Origin: Alphaproteobacteria bacterium
GTDB lineage: Bacteria > Myxococcota_A > UBA796 > GCA-2862545
Reading direction: 5' to 3'
Length of the DNA stretch: 64,000 nt
NCBI GenBank assembly: GCA_020632875.1
Contig: JACKET010000006.1
Coordinates: forward strand, 186,001-250,000
Part shown: positions 34,926 to 43,310 of the stretch, piece after piece
Layout: each line of letters begins with the position of its first letter
How positions within the stretch are numbered: the stretch's first letter is position 1
The notes under the pieces: model-generated
Databases searched by the model: none
Seen by the model: the letters and a program-made list of their open reading frames with translations, nothing else
What the model was told of the DNA's origin: nothing
Position numbers and translations under genes: made by a program

Positions 34926-35671
34926 CGGTAGAGCGGCGTGAGCTGGAACCGCACGGGGTTGTTGCCGACGTACCCGATGTCGACGCCGAACTCCGTCACG
35001 CTCTCGGCGGGCTCGGGCTGGTAGGTGCCGAGCAGGCGGTCCCAGATCATGAAGGTCGAGCCGTAGTTGCTGCGCACCTGCTCGAGGCGCGTGGCGTGGT
35101 GCACGCGGTGGTTCGACGGCGTGTTGAGCCAGGGGTCGAGCCACTTCAACCGCCCGATCCACTCGGCGTGGCACCACCACTGGTAGACGTGGTTCAGCTC
35201 GACGGCCATGAGCAGGGTCCACGCCGGGAAGCCGAGCAGGGCGAGGGGCAGGTAGAAGAAGTCGTCGAACAGCCGCTGGATCCAGCCCAGCCGCAGCGCG
35301 CTGTCTGCCGTGAGCGTGCGGATCGAGTGGTGGGGCATGTGCAGCGCCCACAGCAGCCCGTTGTTGTGCAGCCACCGGTGCTTCACGTAGTACGCGAGGT
35401 CGACGAGCACGTACGCCAGGGCCCAGGTGGCCGGGTGGCTCGCGAGCTGCCACGGCACCAGGGAGCCCACGAGCACGAAGGCCGCGTAGCGCACGGGGAA
35501 GACGGCGTTCCGCGCGAGCGTCTCCACACCCCAGCTCACCATGTTCGCGAGGAAGTCGCTCACCGGCACCACGCGGCGGAGCGCGACCAGCCGACCGATC
35601 ACGTCGATCGTGACCATGACGAGCATCAGCACGAGCAGCGGGCGGATGTGGGCGGCGAGGGTGCTCGTCAT
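34901..35671 (-). CDS. fatty acid hydroxylase / sterol desaturase superfamily membrane protein
   Basis: The 256-residue protein has several hydrophobic helices and the eight-His di-iron signature of the superfamily: KHRWLH (HxxxH), HMPHH (HxxHH), a His-bearing NHVYQWWCH, and SNHRVHH (HxxHH). Members hydroxylate or desaturate lipids such as fatty acids, sterols or carotenoids using di-iron and O2 in the membrane. Its ATG overlaps the stop of a 57-residue upstream membrane protein (TGATG). Substrate unknown. The 3' end overlaps the convergent HTTM-like gene. Confidence 0.9.
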   Translation of the reverse strand: MTSTLAAHIRPLLVLMLVMVTIDVIGRLVALRRVVPVSDFLANMVSWGVETLARNAVFPVRYAAFVLVGSLVPWQLASHPATWALAYVLVDLAYYVKHRWLHNNGLLWALHMPHHSIRTLTADSALRLGWIQRLFDDFFYLPLALLGFPAWTLLMAVELNHVYQWWCHAEWIGRLKWLDPWLNTPSNHRVHHATRLEQVRSNYGSTFMIWDRLLGTYQPEPAESVTEFGVDIGYVGNNPVRFQLTPLYRYVRNALS

Positions 35672-35844
35672 CAGGCGCAGACGAAGAAGATCACCGCTAC
35701 GAGCCCCGCGGCCGTGCCCACGAGCAGCATGGCCGAGAGGATCAACCCGACCAGCACCGCGAACGCGCCGCCGCCGAGCACCCCGGTGATGAGGGTCACC
35801 AACGCGTTCGTCTCACGGCGCTCTTCGTCGTCGCCTTCGGCCAT
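35671..35844 (-). CDS. 57-residue membrane protein upstream of the hydroxylase
   Basis: A very acidic, charged N-terminus (MAEGDDEERRE) is followed by two hydrophobic helices (VTLITGVLGGGAFAVLVGL and SAMLLVGTAAGLVAVIFF). Its stop overlaps the start of the hydroxylase by one base, so it is likely translated with it. It could be an accessory or assembly protein for the membrane enzyme. No family recognised. Short length is the main uncertainty. Confidence 0.55.
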   Translation of the reverse strand: MAEGDDEERRETNALVTLITGVLGGGAFAVLVGLILSAMLLVGTAAGLVAVIFFVCA

Positions 35845-35902
35845 CCAGCCCTCGCTGGAGGGAGCGTAGCACGCACCGGGCGGGGTGGTAGCCTCGCGGT
35901 GG

Positions 35903-36607
35903 ATGGGCCCCGTGACGCGCACCCGACGAGCCTGGAGAGCGAGCGCAGAGCTCCGCGAGGACGTGCTGCTCCAGCTGCGCGACCGCGAGAGGGACGCGTC
36001 GCTCGCACCGCTGGTGCTGGACGGGCGCCCGGTCCCGGTCCTGCAGCCCGGCGACGTCGGGGCGGTGGCCGATGCGCTCGGATGGCCCGAGGCCCTGCTC
36101 CACCTGGGCCTGGCGCTGTTCCAGGGCTTTCCGTTCGACACGGTCGGCATCCGGGAGCACGTCGCGGAGGTGAGGCGCCTGCTCGTGGCGGCTCGTGTCG
36201 GCGCCGATCTGGAGGGTCTGATCGTGGATTTCGCGGTCTGGCGGCTCTCGGATCCCACCTCGGGCTGGCCGGGACGGAGCCCGGACGTCACGGCGCTCGT
36301 CGGACGCGTGGCGCTGGCGCTCCTGGATGGCGCCGGGGATGCCCTGTTCCCCGAGATCCTCGCGACCAGGGGGAGGCCGCGCGCCCGGGACCTCGCGCCC
36401 GAGGGCCTGGAAGCGCTCCACGCGGATCACGGTGCGCTCGACCTCGCTGCCGCCGCGATCCGGTGCCGCACGGACCCCGCCGCGGCATCCGGTCTCGCCG
36501 TCGTGCACCCCGACCGGACGGGGCTCCCGTACCTCCCGCCGGACGACGCCCTCCTGCACGCCGCGCGGGACCAGCTCCTCCTCCAGGTGGGCCGGGCTTC
36601 GCCCTGA
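35903..36607 (+). CDS. hypothetical soluble protein
   Basis: A 234-residue mostly alpha-helical protein without signal peptide or membrane helix. The sequence is leucine-rich in its helices (REDVLLQLRDRERDASLA, EALLHLGLALFQGF, EVRRLLVAARVGADL) but shows no metal, nucleotide or DNA-binding motif that I recognise. ATG 35903 is used; the Shine-Dalgarno is weak. It is divergent from the 57-residue membrane protein (58 bp between them) and precedes the PPC lipoprotein by 67 bp. Confidence 0.6.
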   Translation: MGPVTRTRRAWRASAELREDVLLQLRDRERDASLAPLVLDGRPVPVLQPGDVGAVADALGWPEALLHLGLALFQGFPFDTVGIREHVAEVRRLLVAARVGADLEGLIVDFAVWRLSDPTSGWPGRSPDVTALVGRVALALLDGAGDALFPEILATRGRPRARDLAPEGLEALHADHGALDLAAAAIRCRTDPAAASGLAVVHPDRTGLPYLPPDDALLHAARDQLLLQVGRASP

Positions 36608-36674
36608 TCCTGGAAATCCCGTGATCTCCAGCGAGAGGAGCGGTATCGTGCGCGCTCCCGAGGCGAGGTTCCCG

Positions 36675-39104
36675 ATGCGCGTGCTCTCCATCCTGGTCCT
36701 GTTGGCGGTCGGCTGCAAGAAGTCCGACACCGGCGAGGAAACCGACACCGATACCGACACCGACACCGACTCCGACTCCGATTCGGACGCCGACACGGAT
36801 TCGGATGCCGACACGGACTCGGACGCTGACACGGACTCGGACGCCGACACGGACTCGGATGCCGACACCGACAGCGACACGGATTCGGACACCGACAGCG
36901 ACACGGATTCGGACACCGACTCGGACACCGATTCCGATACCGACGCGGACACCGACTCCGACACGGATTCGGACACGGACTCCGACACGGATTCGGACAC
37001 GGACGCGGACACCGACGCGGATACCGACAGCGACACGGATTCCGACACCGACGCCGACACGGATTCCGACACCGACACCGACACCGCCACGATCGACACC
37101 TCCGTGGTCGACACGTCGGTCATGGACACGGGGACCAACACGGGCGACACCGGGATGATCGTCGTCGATCCGCCCGTCGTCCTCTCGATCGGCGCCTACG
37201 GCGAGACGGTGAATGCGACCGGCGCGCTCGACGCCACCGACGGCACCTGGAGCCGGCCGAGCGCGACGTGTGCGAGCGGGCAGACGGGCTTCTACTACGA
37301 GCCCGTCGTCCTCGTGAACGAGACCGGGCTGCCGCAGGTGGTCGACGTGACCGCGGGCTGGTCGTTCGACGGCTACCTGCACCTCTGGGACACCGACCTG
37401 CAGTCGTTCGATCCGGCCGACCTCGCGCAGTGCGTGCTCGGGAACGACGACTTCGTCGACTCGAGCATGAGCCGCCTCGCGGGCATCCCGCTCGCGCCGG
37501 GCGAAGAGATCGTCGTGGTGCTCTCGAGCTTCGACTCCGGTGACGTGGGCGACTGGACGCTCGATGTGCTCACGGTCTACCCGCCCGGCGAGCCCAACGA
37601 CACTCCCGCCGATGCAGCCACGCTCGATCCCCTGACCCCGTTCGGTGCGGCCATCGAGGTGGGTGACGACGTCGACTGGTACACCTTCACGGTCGCCGCC
37701 GACACGGTGGTCGACCTCACCACGTTCGACCTCGGCAACGGCAACGGCGTCGACACCCAGATGTGGCTGTGCGACAGCACCGACCCCGACAACTGCCTCT
37801 ACGGTCTGACGGGCGGGAACATCGCCTACAACGACGACATCTCGTTCCCCACGAACACCTACTCCCACATCCAGACGAACATCACCGCCGGCACCTACTA
37901 CGTCGCGGTGCGCAGCTACCTCGCCGGGGTCGGCGAGTACGGGCTCTACATGGGCTTCGCGACCGGCCCGAACGAGCCCGACGACATCCCGCTGGTCGCC
38001 ACGCCGGTCACCCTGACCTACACGGGCTCGGCGACGGTCGAGGCCGTGGGAGACCGGGACTACTACCGCTTCGAGATCTTCAGCACGTCCGACGTGCACA
38101 TCCTCACGTCGGCCCCGGGCGGCGCGAACGACGTGGGCGATTCGCGGATCTGGCTGTGCGACGAGTCGATGTTCGACACCTGTGGGTACGGCGCCGACTA
38201 CCTCGCGCGGAACGACGACATCCAGGCGTTCGTGAACGCCTACTCCGAGCTCACGTTCACGGTGTCCCCGGGCATCTACTACGTGGGTGTCGATGGCTTC
38301 GGCACCAGCACGGGCGACTACGATCTGCTGATCGAGGCCATGGGCCCCGGCGAGCCCAACGACGACGCCGCCACCGCCACGTCGCTCGCGTTCGGCGCCC
38401 CGTTCGAAGCCGCGCTCGAATCGGTGCTCGACCAGGACTGGTACGAGCTCACCGTGCCGGGCGACGGGGGGCTCACGATCCAGACGGGCGCACCCACCGC
38501 CGGCGTCGGGGCCGACACGCAGATCTGGCTCTGCGACAGCACCGATCCGGCGAACTGCAACTACGTCACCGGCAACATCGACTCCGACGACGACAGCGCC
38601 GGGTCCGGGTACTCGCTGCTGTCCGACGTTCCGGTGCTCGCCGGCACGTACTACGTCGGCGTGCAGGGCTACCTCGGCGACACCGGGGGCTACTCGCTCA
38701 CCGTCGACTACGTGTTCGCGGGGCCCGGGGAGCCGAACGGCTCGCCCGCAGCGGCAACGCCCATCACGGTGGGCGCGCCGTTCACGGCCGCCATCGAGCT
38801 CGTCGGCGACTTCGACTACTACACGTTCACGCCGGCCGCGAACGCCTCGTTCGACATCTCGACCTCCCAGGGCGCGGGTGTCGATTCGGTCGACACCGTG
38901 ATCTGGATCTGCAGCGACGCGGCGAACTGCACGAGCCGCTTCGACAGCGGCGCGATCGCGCAGGACGACGACGGGGGTACGGCCCCGTACTCCCTGATCT
39001 CGGGCGTCGCGCTCGATGCCGGGGTGCAGTACTTCGTCGCCGTGTCGGCGCCGTTCTCGAACAGCACCGGCGACTACGACCTGCTCGTCGCGCTCTCGCC
39101 CTGA
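36675..39104 (+). CDS. PPC-repeat lipoprotein with long Asp-Thr/Ser linker
   Basis: The 809-residue lipoprotein has a signal ending in LLAVGC, then an Asp-Thr/Ser/Ala linker of about 115 residues (DNA 36741-37086), one of the longest low-complexity linkers in the window. The body consists of an N-terminal beta domain and four bacterial pre-peptidase C-terminal (PPC) type domains, each with GEPNDxxxxAxxL-like starts and DVDWYTFTV-like strands (also DYYRFEIFS, DWYELTVPG, DYYTFTPAA). PPC domains are usually found on secreted proteases and surface proteins and may bind cell-surface polymers. GTG 36648 with a GAGAGGAG Shine-Dalgarno is an alternative start. The 3' end overlaps the convergent methyltransferase gene by 31 bp. 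Confidence 0.88.
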   Translation: MRVLSILVLLAVGCKKSDTGEETDTDTDTDTDSDSDSDADTDSDADTDSDADTDSDADTDSDADTDSDTDSDTDSDTDSDTDSDTDSDTDADTDSDTDSDTDSDTDSDTDADTDADTDSDTDSDTDADTDSDTDTDTATIDTSVVDTSVMDTGTNTGDTGMIVVDPPVVLSIGAYGETVNATGALDATDGTWSRPSATCASGQTGFYYEPVVLVNETGLPQVVDVTAGWSFDGYLHLWDTDLQSFDPADLAQCVLGNDDFVDSSMSRLAGIPLAPGEEIVVVLSSFDSGDVGDWTLDVLTVYPPGEPNDTPADAATLDPLTPFGAAIEVGDDVDWYTFTVAADTVVDLTTFDLGNGNGVDTQMWLCDSTDPDNCLYGLTGGNIAYNDDISFPTNTYSHIQTNITAGTYYVAVRSYLAGVGEYGLYMGFATGPNEPDDIPLVATPVTLTYTGSATVEAVGDRDYYRFEIFSTSDVHILTSAPGGANDVGDSRIWLCDESMFDTCGYGADYLARNDDIQAFVNAYSELTFTVSPGIYYVGVDGFGTSTGDYDLLIEAMGPGEPNDDAATATSLAFGAPFEAALESVLDQDWYELTVPGDGGLTIQTGAPTAGVGADTQIWLCDSTDPANCNYVTGNIDSDDDSAGSGYSLLSDVPVLAGTYYVGVQGYLGDTGGYSLTVDYVFAGPGEPNGSPAAATPITVGAPFTAAIELVGDFDYYTFTPAANASFDISTSQGAGVDSVDTVIWICSDAANCTSRFDSGAIAQDDDGGTAPYSLISGVALDAGVQYFVAVSAPFSNSTGDYDLLVALSP
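36741..37086 (+). repeat. long tandem GAC/GAT-rich coding repeat (D-T/S linker)
   Basis: About 345 bp of units such as GACACGGATTCG and GACACCGACTCC encode alternating Asp with Thr or Ser (and some Ala). Neighbouring blocks are near-identical, so the length may be unstable. The antisense strand yields a Ser-Val-rich shadow reading frame that is not a gene. Confidence 0.92.
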
Positions 39105-39853
39105 TCCCGGTGCGCGACGACGAGCCGCAGGCCCGCGTCGTAGCTCTCGAGCGCGCGTAGCTCGCCGTTGCGCGCGTCCCAGGCGCCGCTCGCGAGATCT
39201 TCGCGCACCGCCGCCACCACCCGCTCGACCACGTCGGCGGGCTGGCGCGCGAAGCCCGAGGTGGCGGCGCGCGCCACGGGGTCGAGCACGCGCTCCGGAT
39301 GCGCCCAGAAGCTCATGAGCGAAGCGTCGGGCGTGTCGCGGCGCACCGGGACCACCTCGATGCGCGCCGGTCGATCGAGCCAGCCCACGAGGACCTCGGG
39401 CACCGGGAAGATCCGGTCGTCCATCTCGCGGACCTCGTGCAGGTAGTCGCGCAGCAGCCACATCCGACCGCACACGCGCGGGTCGATGGTCGCGATGACC
39501 ACGGTGTCGCGCGCGACGCGGCACATCTCGGCCACCCCGCGCGCGGCGTGCGGATGCCAGTGGTGCAGCGACAGCACCGTCATGCACGCATCGACGCTGG
39601 CGTCGAACAGCGGCAGGGCGTCGGCGCTCCCGCGGATGGCGGGCCGGTCGGCCGGGCGCTGTGCGTTCATCACCTCGCTGGGCTCGACCGCGAGGACCGT
39701 GCGGTCGCGGGGCTCGTAGTTCCCGGTGCCCGCGCCGACGTTGCAGATCGTGCGTGCGTCGCCCAGGGCTGCCGCGATGCGTGCGGCGAGCGTGGGGTCT
39801 TCGACGCGGCGGCTGGCGTAGCCCTCGCCGATCGCGTCGTACCGCGCGCTCAC
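39074..39853 (-). CDS. class I SAM-dependent methyltransferase
   Basis: The 259-residue protein starts at GTG 39853, overlapping the stop of the TPR gene (GTGA). It has the Rossmann-type SAM signature: ICNVGAGTGNYE (motif I), VLAVEPSEVM (motif II acidic residue), SADALPLFDASVDACMTVLSLHHW (motif III/IV region, quoted as separate parts here: SADALPLFDASV and CMTVLSLHHW), and VIATIDPRVCGRMWLL. It resembles UbiE/type-11 enzymes. The substrate is unknown. The operon pairs it with a multiheme cytochrome and a TPR protein. Its 3' end overlaps the PPC lipoprotein gene by 31 bp. Confidence 0.85.
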   Translation of the reverse strand: MSARYDAIGEGYASRRVEDPTLAARIAAALGDARTICNVGAGTGNYEPRDRTVLAVEPSEVMNAQRPADRPAIRGSADALPLFDASVDACMTVLSLHHWHPHAARGVAEMCRVARDTVVIATIDPRVCGRMWLLRDYLHEVREMDDRIFPVPEVLVGWLDRPARIEVVPVRRDTPDASLMSFWAHPERVLDPVARAATSGFARQPADVVERVVAAVREDLASGAWDARNGELRALESYDAGLRLVVAHRDQGESATSRS

Positions 39854-40638
39854 TTCAGGGCCATCGCCGTGATCTTCCGGAGCGTCCGGAGGCTCTGCGG
39901 CACGCCACGCACCTTCTCGGCGCGCGCGAACAGCTCGCGGGCCCGCTTCTGGTCGCCCGACGACCAGCACGCATCCACGAGCAGGAGCAGCGACCGCAGG
40001 GTCTCTTCGGCGTCGCGGGCCTCCTCGGCGAGCGCCAGGGCCTGCTCGAAGCTCGCCATCGCGGCCTTGCGCTGCTTCGCGGCCTGTTCGGTCTTGCCGC
40101 GCTCGCCGAGCATCTTCGCGGCCCGCGCACGGTCGCCGCGGGCCAGGGCCTCGTCGACGAGGGCCTGCGCGAGCGCGAGCGCGGCGTCGTGGTGCCCGGC
40201 CACACGCCGCGCCACGACGAGCACCAGCGGGTCCTCCTCCGGCTCGAGGTCGCCCGGGAGGCCCGCCGCGACGGCGTCGTAGACCGCATCCAGCGCCGGG
40301 TGCACCGGATCGATGGGCGCCAGGTCGAGAAGCGTCGCGAGCCGGGCGCGTGCATCGCCGAGCGCTTCGTAGCGTTCGGCCGCCTCGAGCAGGAGGGGCA
40401 GGGCGACCTGAGGCGCGTTGGCCCCGTGGAGCGCGAGGAACCCGCGGTCGGCGAGGGCCTCGGCGAGCTCGGGCTCGAGCCCGGCCTGCCGGAACACCTC
40501 GATCGCCGCGTCGTAGAGCGTGCGCGACTCTTCGACCGCGGCCGCTTCGCGTGCCTCGGAGCCGAACATGCCGCCCACGACGCGCTCCATCAGGTCGCGT
40601 GCGCGGGCGACCGCGTCCCGTGCCTCCTGCTCGGTCAT
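39850..40638 (-). CDS. TPR-like helical repeat protein
   Basis: The 262-residue soluble protein has TPR-like helical pairs (YDAAIEVFRQAGLEPELAEAL, LLEAAERYEALGDARARL, ALASFEQALALAEEARDAEE-like, LVDACWSSGDQKRARELFARA) and a basic C-terminal helix. No signal peptide. It starts two bases after the upstream cytochrome stop and its own stop overlaps the methyltransferase start, so all three genes form an operon. It may be an assembly or interaction factor for the envelope cytochrome; inference. Confidence 0.7.
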   Translation of the reverse strand: MTEQEARDAVARARDLMERVVGGMFGSEAREAAAVEESRTLYDAAIEVFRQAGLEPELAEALADRGFLALHGANAPQVALPLLLEAAERYEALGDARARLATLLDLAPIDPVHPALDAVYDAVAAGLPGDLEPEEDPLVLVVARRVAGHHDAALALAQALVDEALARGDRARAAKMLGERGKTEQAAKQRKAAMASFEQALALAEEARDAEETLRSLLLLVDACWSSGDQKRARELFARAEKVRGVPQSLRTLRKITAMALK

Positions 40639-40639
40639 C

Positions 40640-41500
40640 TCACCAGCCTTCGAAGAAGTGGGTCTCGCCGTGGCACGCGCCGGAGCAGGTGCCGCCGCTG
40701 TGCGTCATGCCCTGGGGGAGCGCGACCTGCCGGATGCCGTCGACGTGCTGGGCGGGCCCCACAATGTTCCCGCTCGCATCCGCCGTGGTGCTGTGACACT
40801 CGCCGCACGCGATGCCCTCGAGCACGTGCCGCCGGTGCTGGCCGCTCATCGCGCTCAACGCGGACGAAGCGCTGTTCACGTACGGATGGCAGCTGTCGCA
40901 GCTCCGCGGGCCGTCGGTGTGCACGACCGTGCCGAGGCCCTGGCCCGTCCCGTGGCAGTAGACGGTGCATGCCTGCCCGTCCCAGCTGCCGTTCGTCCCG
41001 AGCAGCGAGAACGTGACCTCGGCCTGGCCCGGCGTGGAGTCGCCCACGAACAGATGCCCTTCGGCGAGCGCCGAGTCGGGGACCGCGTGGCACGTCTCGC
41101 AGGGGATGGGCGCGTGGTCGCCGTCGGCGAGGTGCCGCGTGTGCGGGCGGTACGGCGACAGCGCGACATCCGTGTTGTCGTCGATGTCTTCGGGGGGCGC
41201 GCCCGTCGTGGAGTCGACGCCGCCGTGGCAGAACGTGCAGGTCGTCTTCCAGTCGGACGGGTGGCAGCTCGAGCACGCCGGCCCGATCTGGCCCTCGAGG
41301 TCGGCGCCGTGGCAGGCCAGGCAGTCCTGCTCCTGGAACTTGGCCTCCATCCCGTGCACAGCGGGCTCGTAGAACCCGGGCGGGTGGTAGGCGTTGGTGG
41401 TGTCGGTGTCGGCATCCGTCTCGGTGTCGCCCACGCCTCCGCCCTTGCAGGCGGTGAAGGTGAGCGCGAGCGCGGCGAGGGACAGCTTCCGGTTCGTCAT
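40640..41500 (-). CDS. multiheme c-type cytochrome lipoprotein
   Basis: The 286-residue lipoprotein has a signal ending in FTAC and a short Asp-Thr linker. It contains six CxxCH heme motifs (CLACH, CSSCH, CTFCH, CETCH, CDSCH, CGECH) and two CxxxCH variants (CTVYCH, CSGACH), plus His residues that could be axial ligands. The mix of CxxCH and longer Cx3-4CH motifs resembles Geobacter-type multiheme proteins. It should be exported by Sec, matured by the c-type cytochrome system and anchored in the envelope, where it may carry electrons or bind a redox partner. ATG is preceded by GGAGGG. Confidence 0.86.
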   Translation of the reverse strand: MTNRKLSLAALALTFTACKGGGVGDTETDADTDTTNAYHPPGFYEPAVHGMEAKFQEQDCLACHGADLEGQIGPACSSCHPSDWKTTCTFCHGGVDSTTGAPPEDIDDNTDVALSPYRPHTRHLADGDHAPIPCETCHAVPDSALAEGHLFVGDSTPGQAEVTFSLLGTNGSWDGQACTVYCHGTGQGLGTVVHTDGPRSCDSCHPYVNSASSALSAMSGQHRRHVLEGIACGECHSTTADASGNIVGPAQHVDGIRQVALPQGMTHSGGTCSGACHGETHFFEGW

Positions 41501-41611
41501 GGAGCCCTCCGCAGTGGGCCATTTCGCGCGGTCGGGGGCGGGGACCGTCCGGGCTCCCTCTCGCGCGTCCCCCGTATTCCGGGTGTTCGGAATCGTCGCG
41601 GAGCGCTCGCC

Positions 41612-43207
41612 TCACTGCAGGGTGAACGAGACCGCGTACGCGCCCGTGACCGAGGTCGAGCCGCCTTCGAGGAACACGAGGTACGCGCCGGGCGCGACCT
41701 GCGCCTGGAGGACGACGCCGCCGCTCCCGGGGGGTGCGTCGCTGTCGAGCGTCCAGCCGGAGGCGTCCTGCAGCGTCCCCGTCAGATCGAAGCCCTCGGA
41801 CGACAACACCCACAGCGTGCCGGAGCCGCTCGCCTCGACGCGGAACACGTCGACGTCCCCGGCGTCGAGCGTCGCGACGAGCGTCTGGGAGGTGCCGGTC
41901 GCGAGCGGCACCACGGTGGCCGTGCCCGCGGTGTCGCCGTGGTCGTCCGTCACGACACCGGGGGTTCCGGTGTCTTCGGGCACGTCGGTGTCTTCGGGCA
42001 CGTCGGTGTCTTCGGGAGCCTCGGGCGCGACGGTCTCGACGTGGAGCACGTACGGACCGGCGGTGTTCGCGGTCCAGCCCTGGACGTCGACGTGCAGCGG
42101 AGCGCCGGTCGCGACGGTCTGGAGCGCGAAGTTCGGGCCCTCCGCCGAGGTGTCGTCCTCCGCGACGTACTCCTGGTCGATGTACAGCACGCCGACGGTG
42201 TCCGTCGTGCCGGTCGTCCACACGTGCACCGTGTGCCCGACGGGCGCCGAGATGGCGAACACGTCGTTGTCGCCGGCGTGGAGCACGCCGGGCACCGTCG
42301 CTCCGCCGCTCACGGGCGTCGCGTCGGCGAAGCCGTCGCCGTGGTCGTCCACGACCGGCGTGCAGGTCGGGTACATCTGCGCGATGGCCGCGATGTCGGT
42401 GGGGGACAGCGTGTAGCGCTGGTTCTCCGTGAGGTAGCTGCCGTCGGTGTGCGTGAGGGTGCAGCCCTGGGTCTCGCCCGGCAGGCAGATGCCCGTCGCG
42501 AACGCGTCGCTCGCGTAGTGCATGATCGAGCCCACGTCGTAGGCCCCGAGGTCGCTGCCCGCGAGATCCCGCGCGAGGTACGTCTGGAACGCATGCGTGT
42601 AGGCGCTCGGCACGTTCTCCCAGTGCACGGTGACGTTCTGGGCGCGGTCGGAGCGCGCCTGCTCGTGGAACAGGCCCATGGCGTGGCCGATCTCGTGGAT
42701 CGCCGCGCCGCGGCCGCAGTTGGGGGCGAGGCTCAGGAGCTGCTCTCCACCCACCCGTCCCAGCGCCGACGAGCACCCCGCTCCGCCGTAGACGAGGATG
42801 CGGTCCGTGGCCGTGGGGTCCTCCACGAACGAGAGCCCCGTCCGGTCCTCCCAGTGCGCGACGGCGGACTGGAAGTCCTGCTTCGACACGGCGGACAGCG
42901 AGGAGTGGAACGCGTACGGGATGGTGCACGGCCAGCGGCTCGCGCTCCACTGCACGGCGGCGGCGCGCTGGGTCACGTCGTCCGCGCTCCCGAGCACGAT
43001 GTCGCCCTCGGCGACGGCGACGCCGGCCTGGACGGCATACGGCACGCCCACGGTGGTCCCGTCGTCCAGCACGAGGTCGAGCACGCCCGTCCCCTCGATC
43101 CGCGCGCCGGGGAAGGCCTCCTCGGTGGGGGAGCGGTCGAACGCCTCGACCGAACGGGACCCTTCGAACGGCGTGCACGCCGACAACACCAGAACCCACC
43201 AACGCAT
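41612..43207 (-). CDS. astacin-like (M12A) metallopeptidase lipoprotein with PPC-like domains
   Basis: The 531-residue lipoprotein has a signal ending in LSAC after MRWWVLVLSAC. The catalytic domain has the M12A zinc motif AAIHEIGHAMGLFHEQ and the Met-turn SIMHYASDAF. Catalytic Glu is in HEIGH. Downstream are two PPC-like beta domains (HAGDNDVFAISAPVG, DAGDVDVFRVEASG) linked by a repeated EDTDVP. Substrate and processing are unknown; the lack of an obvious activation prosegment after the lipobox suggests it may work in the envelope. ATG has GGAGGG upstream. Confidence 0.88.
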   Translation of the reverse strand: MRWWVLVLSACTPFEGSRSVEAFDRSPTEEAFPGARIEGTGVLDLVLDDGTTVGVPYAVQAGVAVAEGDIVLGSADDVTQRAAAVQWSASRWPCTIPYAFHSSLSAVSKQDFQSAVAHWEDRTGLSFVEDPTATDRILVYGGAGCSSALGRVGGEQLLSLAPNCGRGAAIHEIGHAMGLFHEQARSDRAQNVTVHWENVPSAYTHAFQTYLARDLAGSDLGAYDVGSIMHYASDAFATGICLPGETQGCTLTHTDGSYLTENQRYTLSPTDIAAIAQMYPTCTPVVDDHGDGFADATPVSGGATVPGVLHAGDNDVFAISAPVGHTVHVWTTGTTDTVGVLYIDQEYVAEDDTSAEGPNFALQTVATGAPLHVDVQGWTANTAGPYVLHVETVAPEAPEDTDVPEDTDVPEDTGTPGVVTDDHGDTAGTATVVPLATGTSQTLVATLDAGDVDVFRVEASGSGTLWVLSSEGFDLTGTLQDASGWTLDSDAPPGSGGVVLQAQVAPGAYLVFLEGGSTSVTGAYAVSFTLQ

Positions 43208-43310
43208 GGAGCCCTCCTGCAACGGCGGGCAGGTAGCGGGTGGAGGTGCCGGGGCCCCGGAGTTGTAGCGAGGCTGTAGCAGTCGTCGCTCCACCGGGTA
43301 CGCTGGGCCC

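Noticed and set aside
35813..37150. Minus-strand frame with long Ser-Val repeats
   Set aside because: It is the antisense of the Asp-Thr/Ser linker of the PPC lipoprotein; the repeats mirror GAC/GAT units and no signal or domain is present. The same applies to 10362-12023 on the minus strand.
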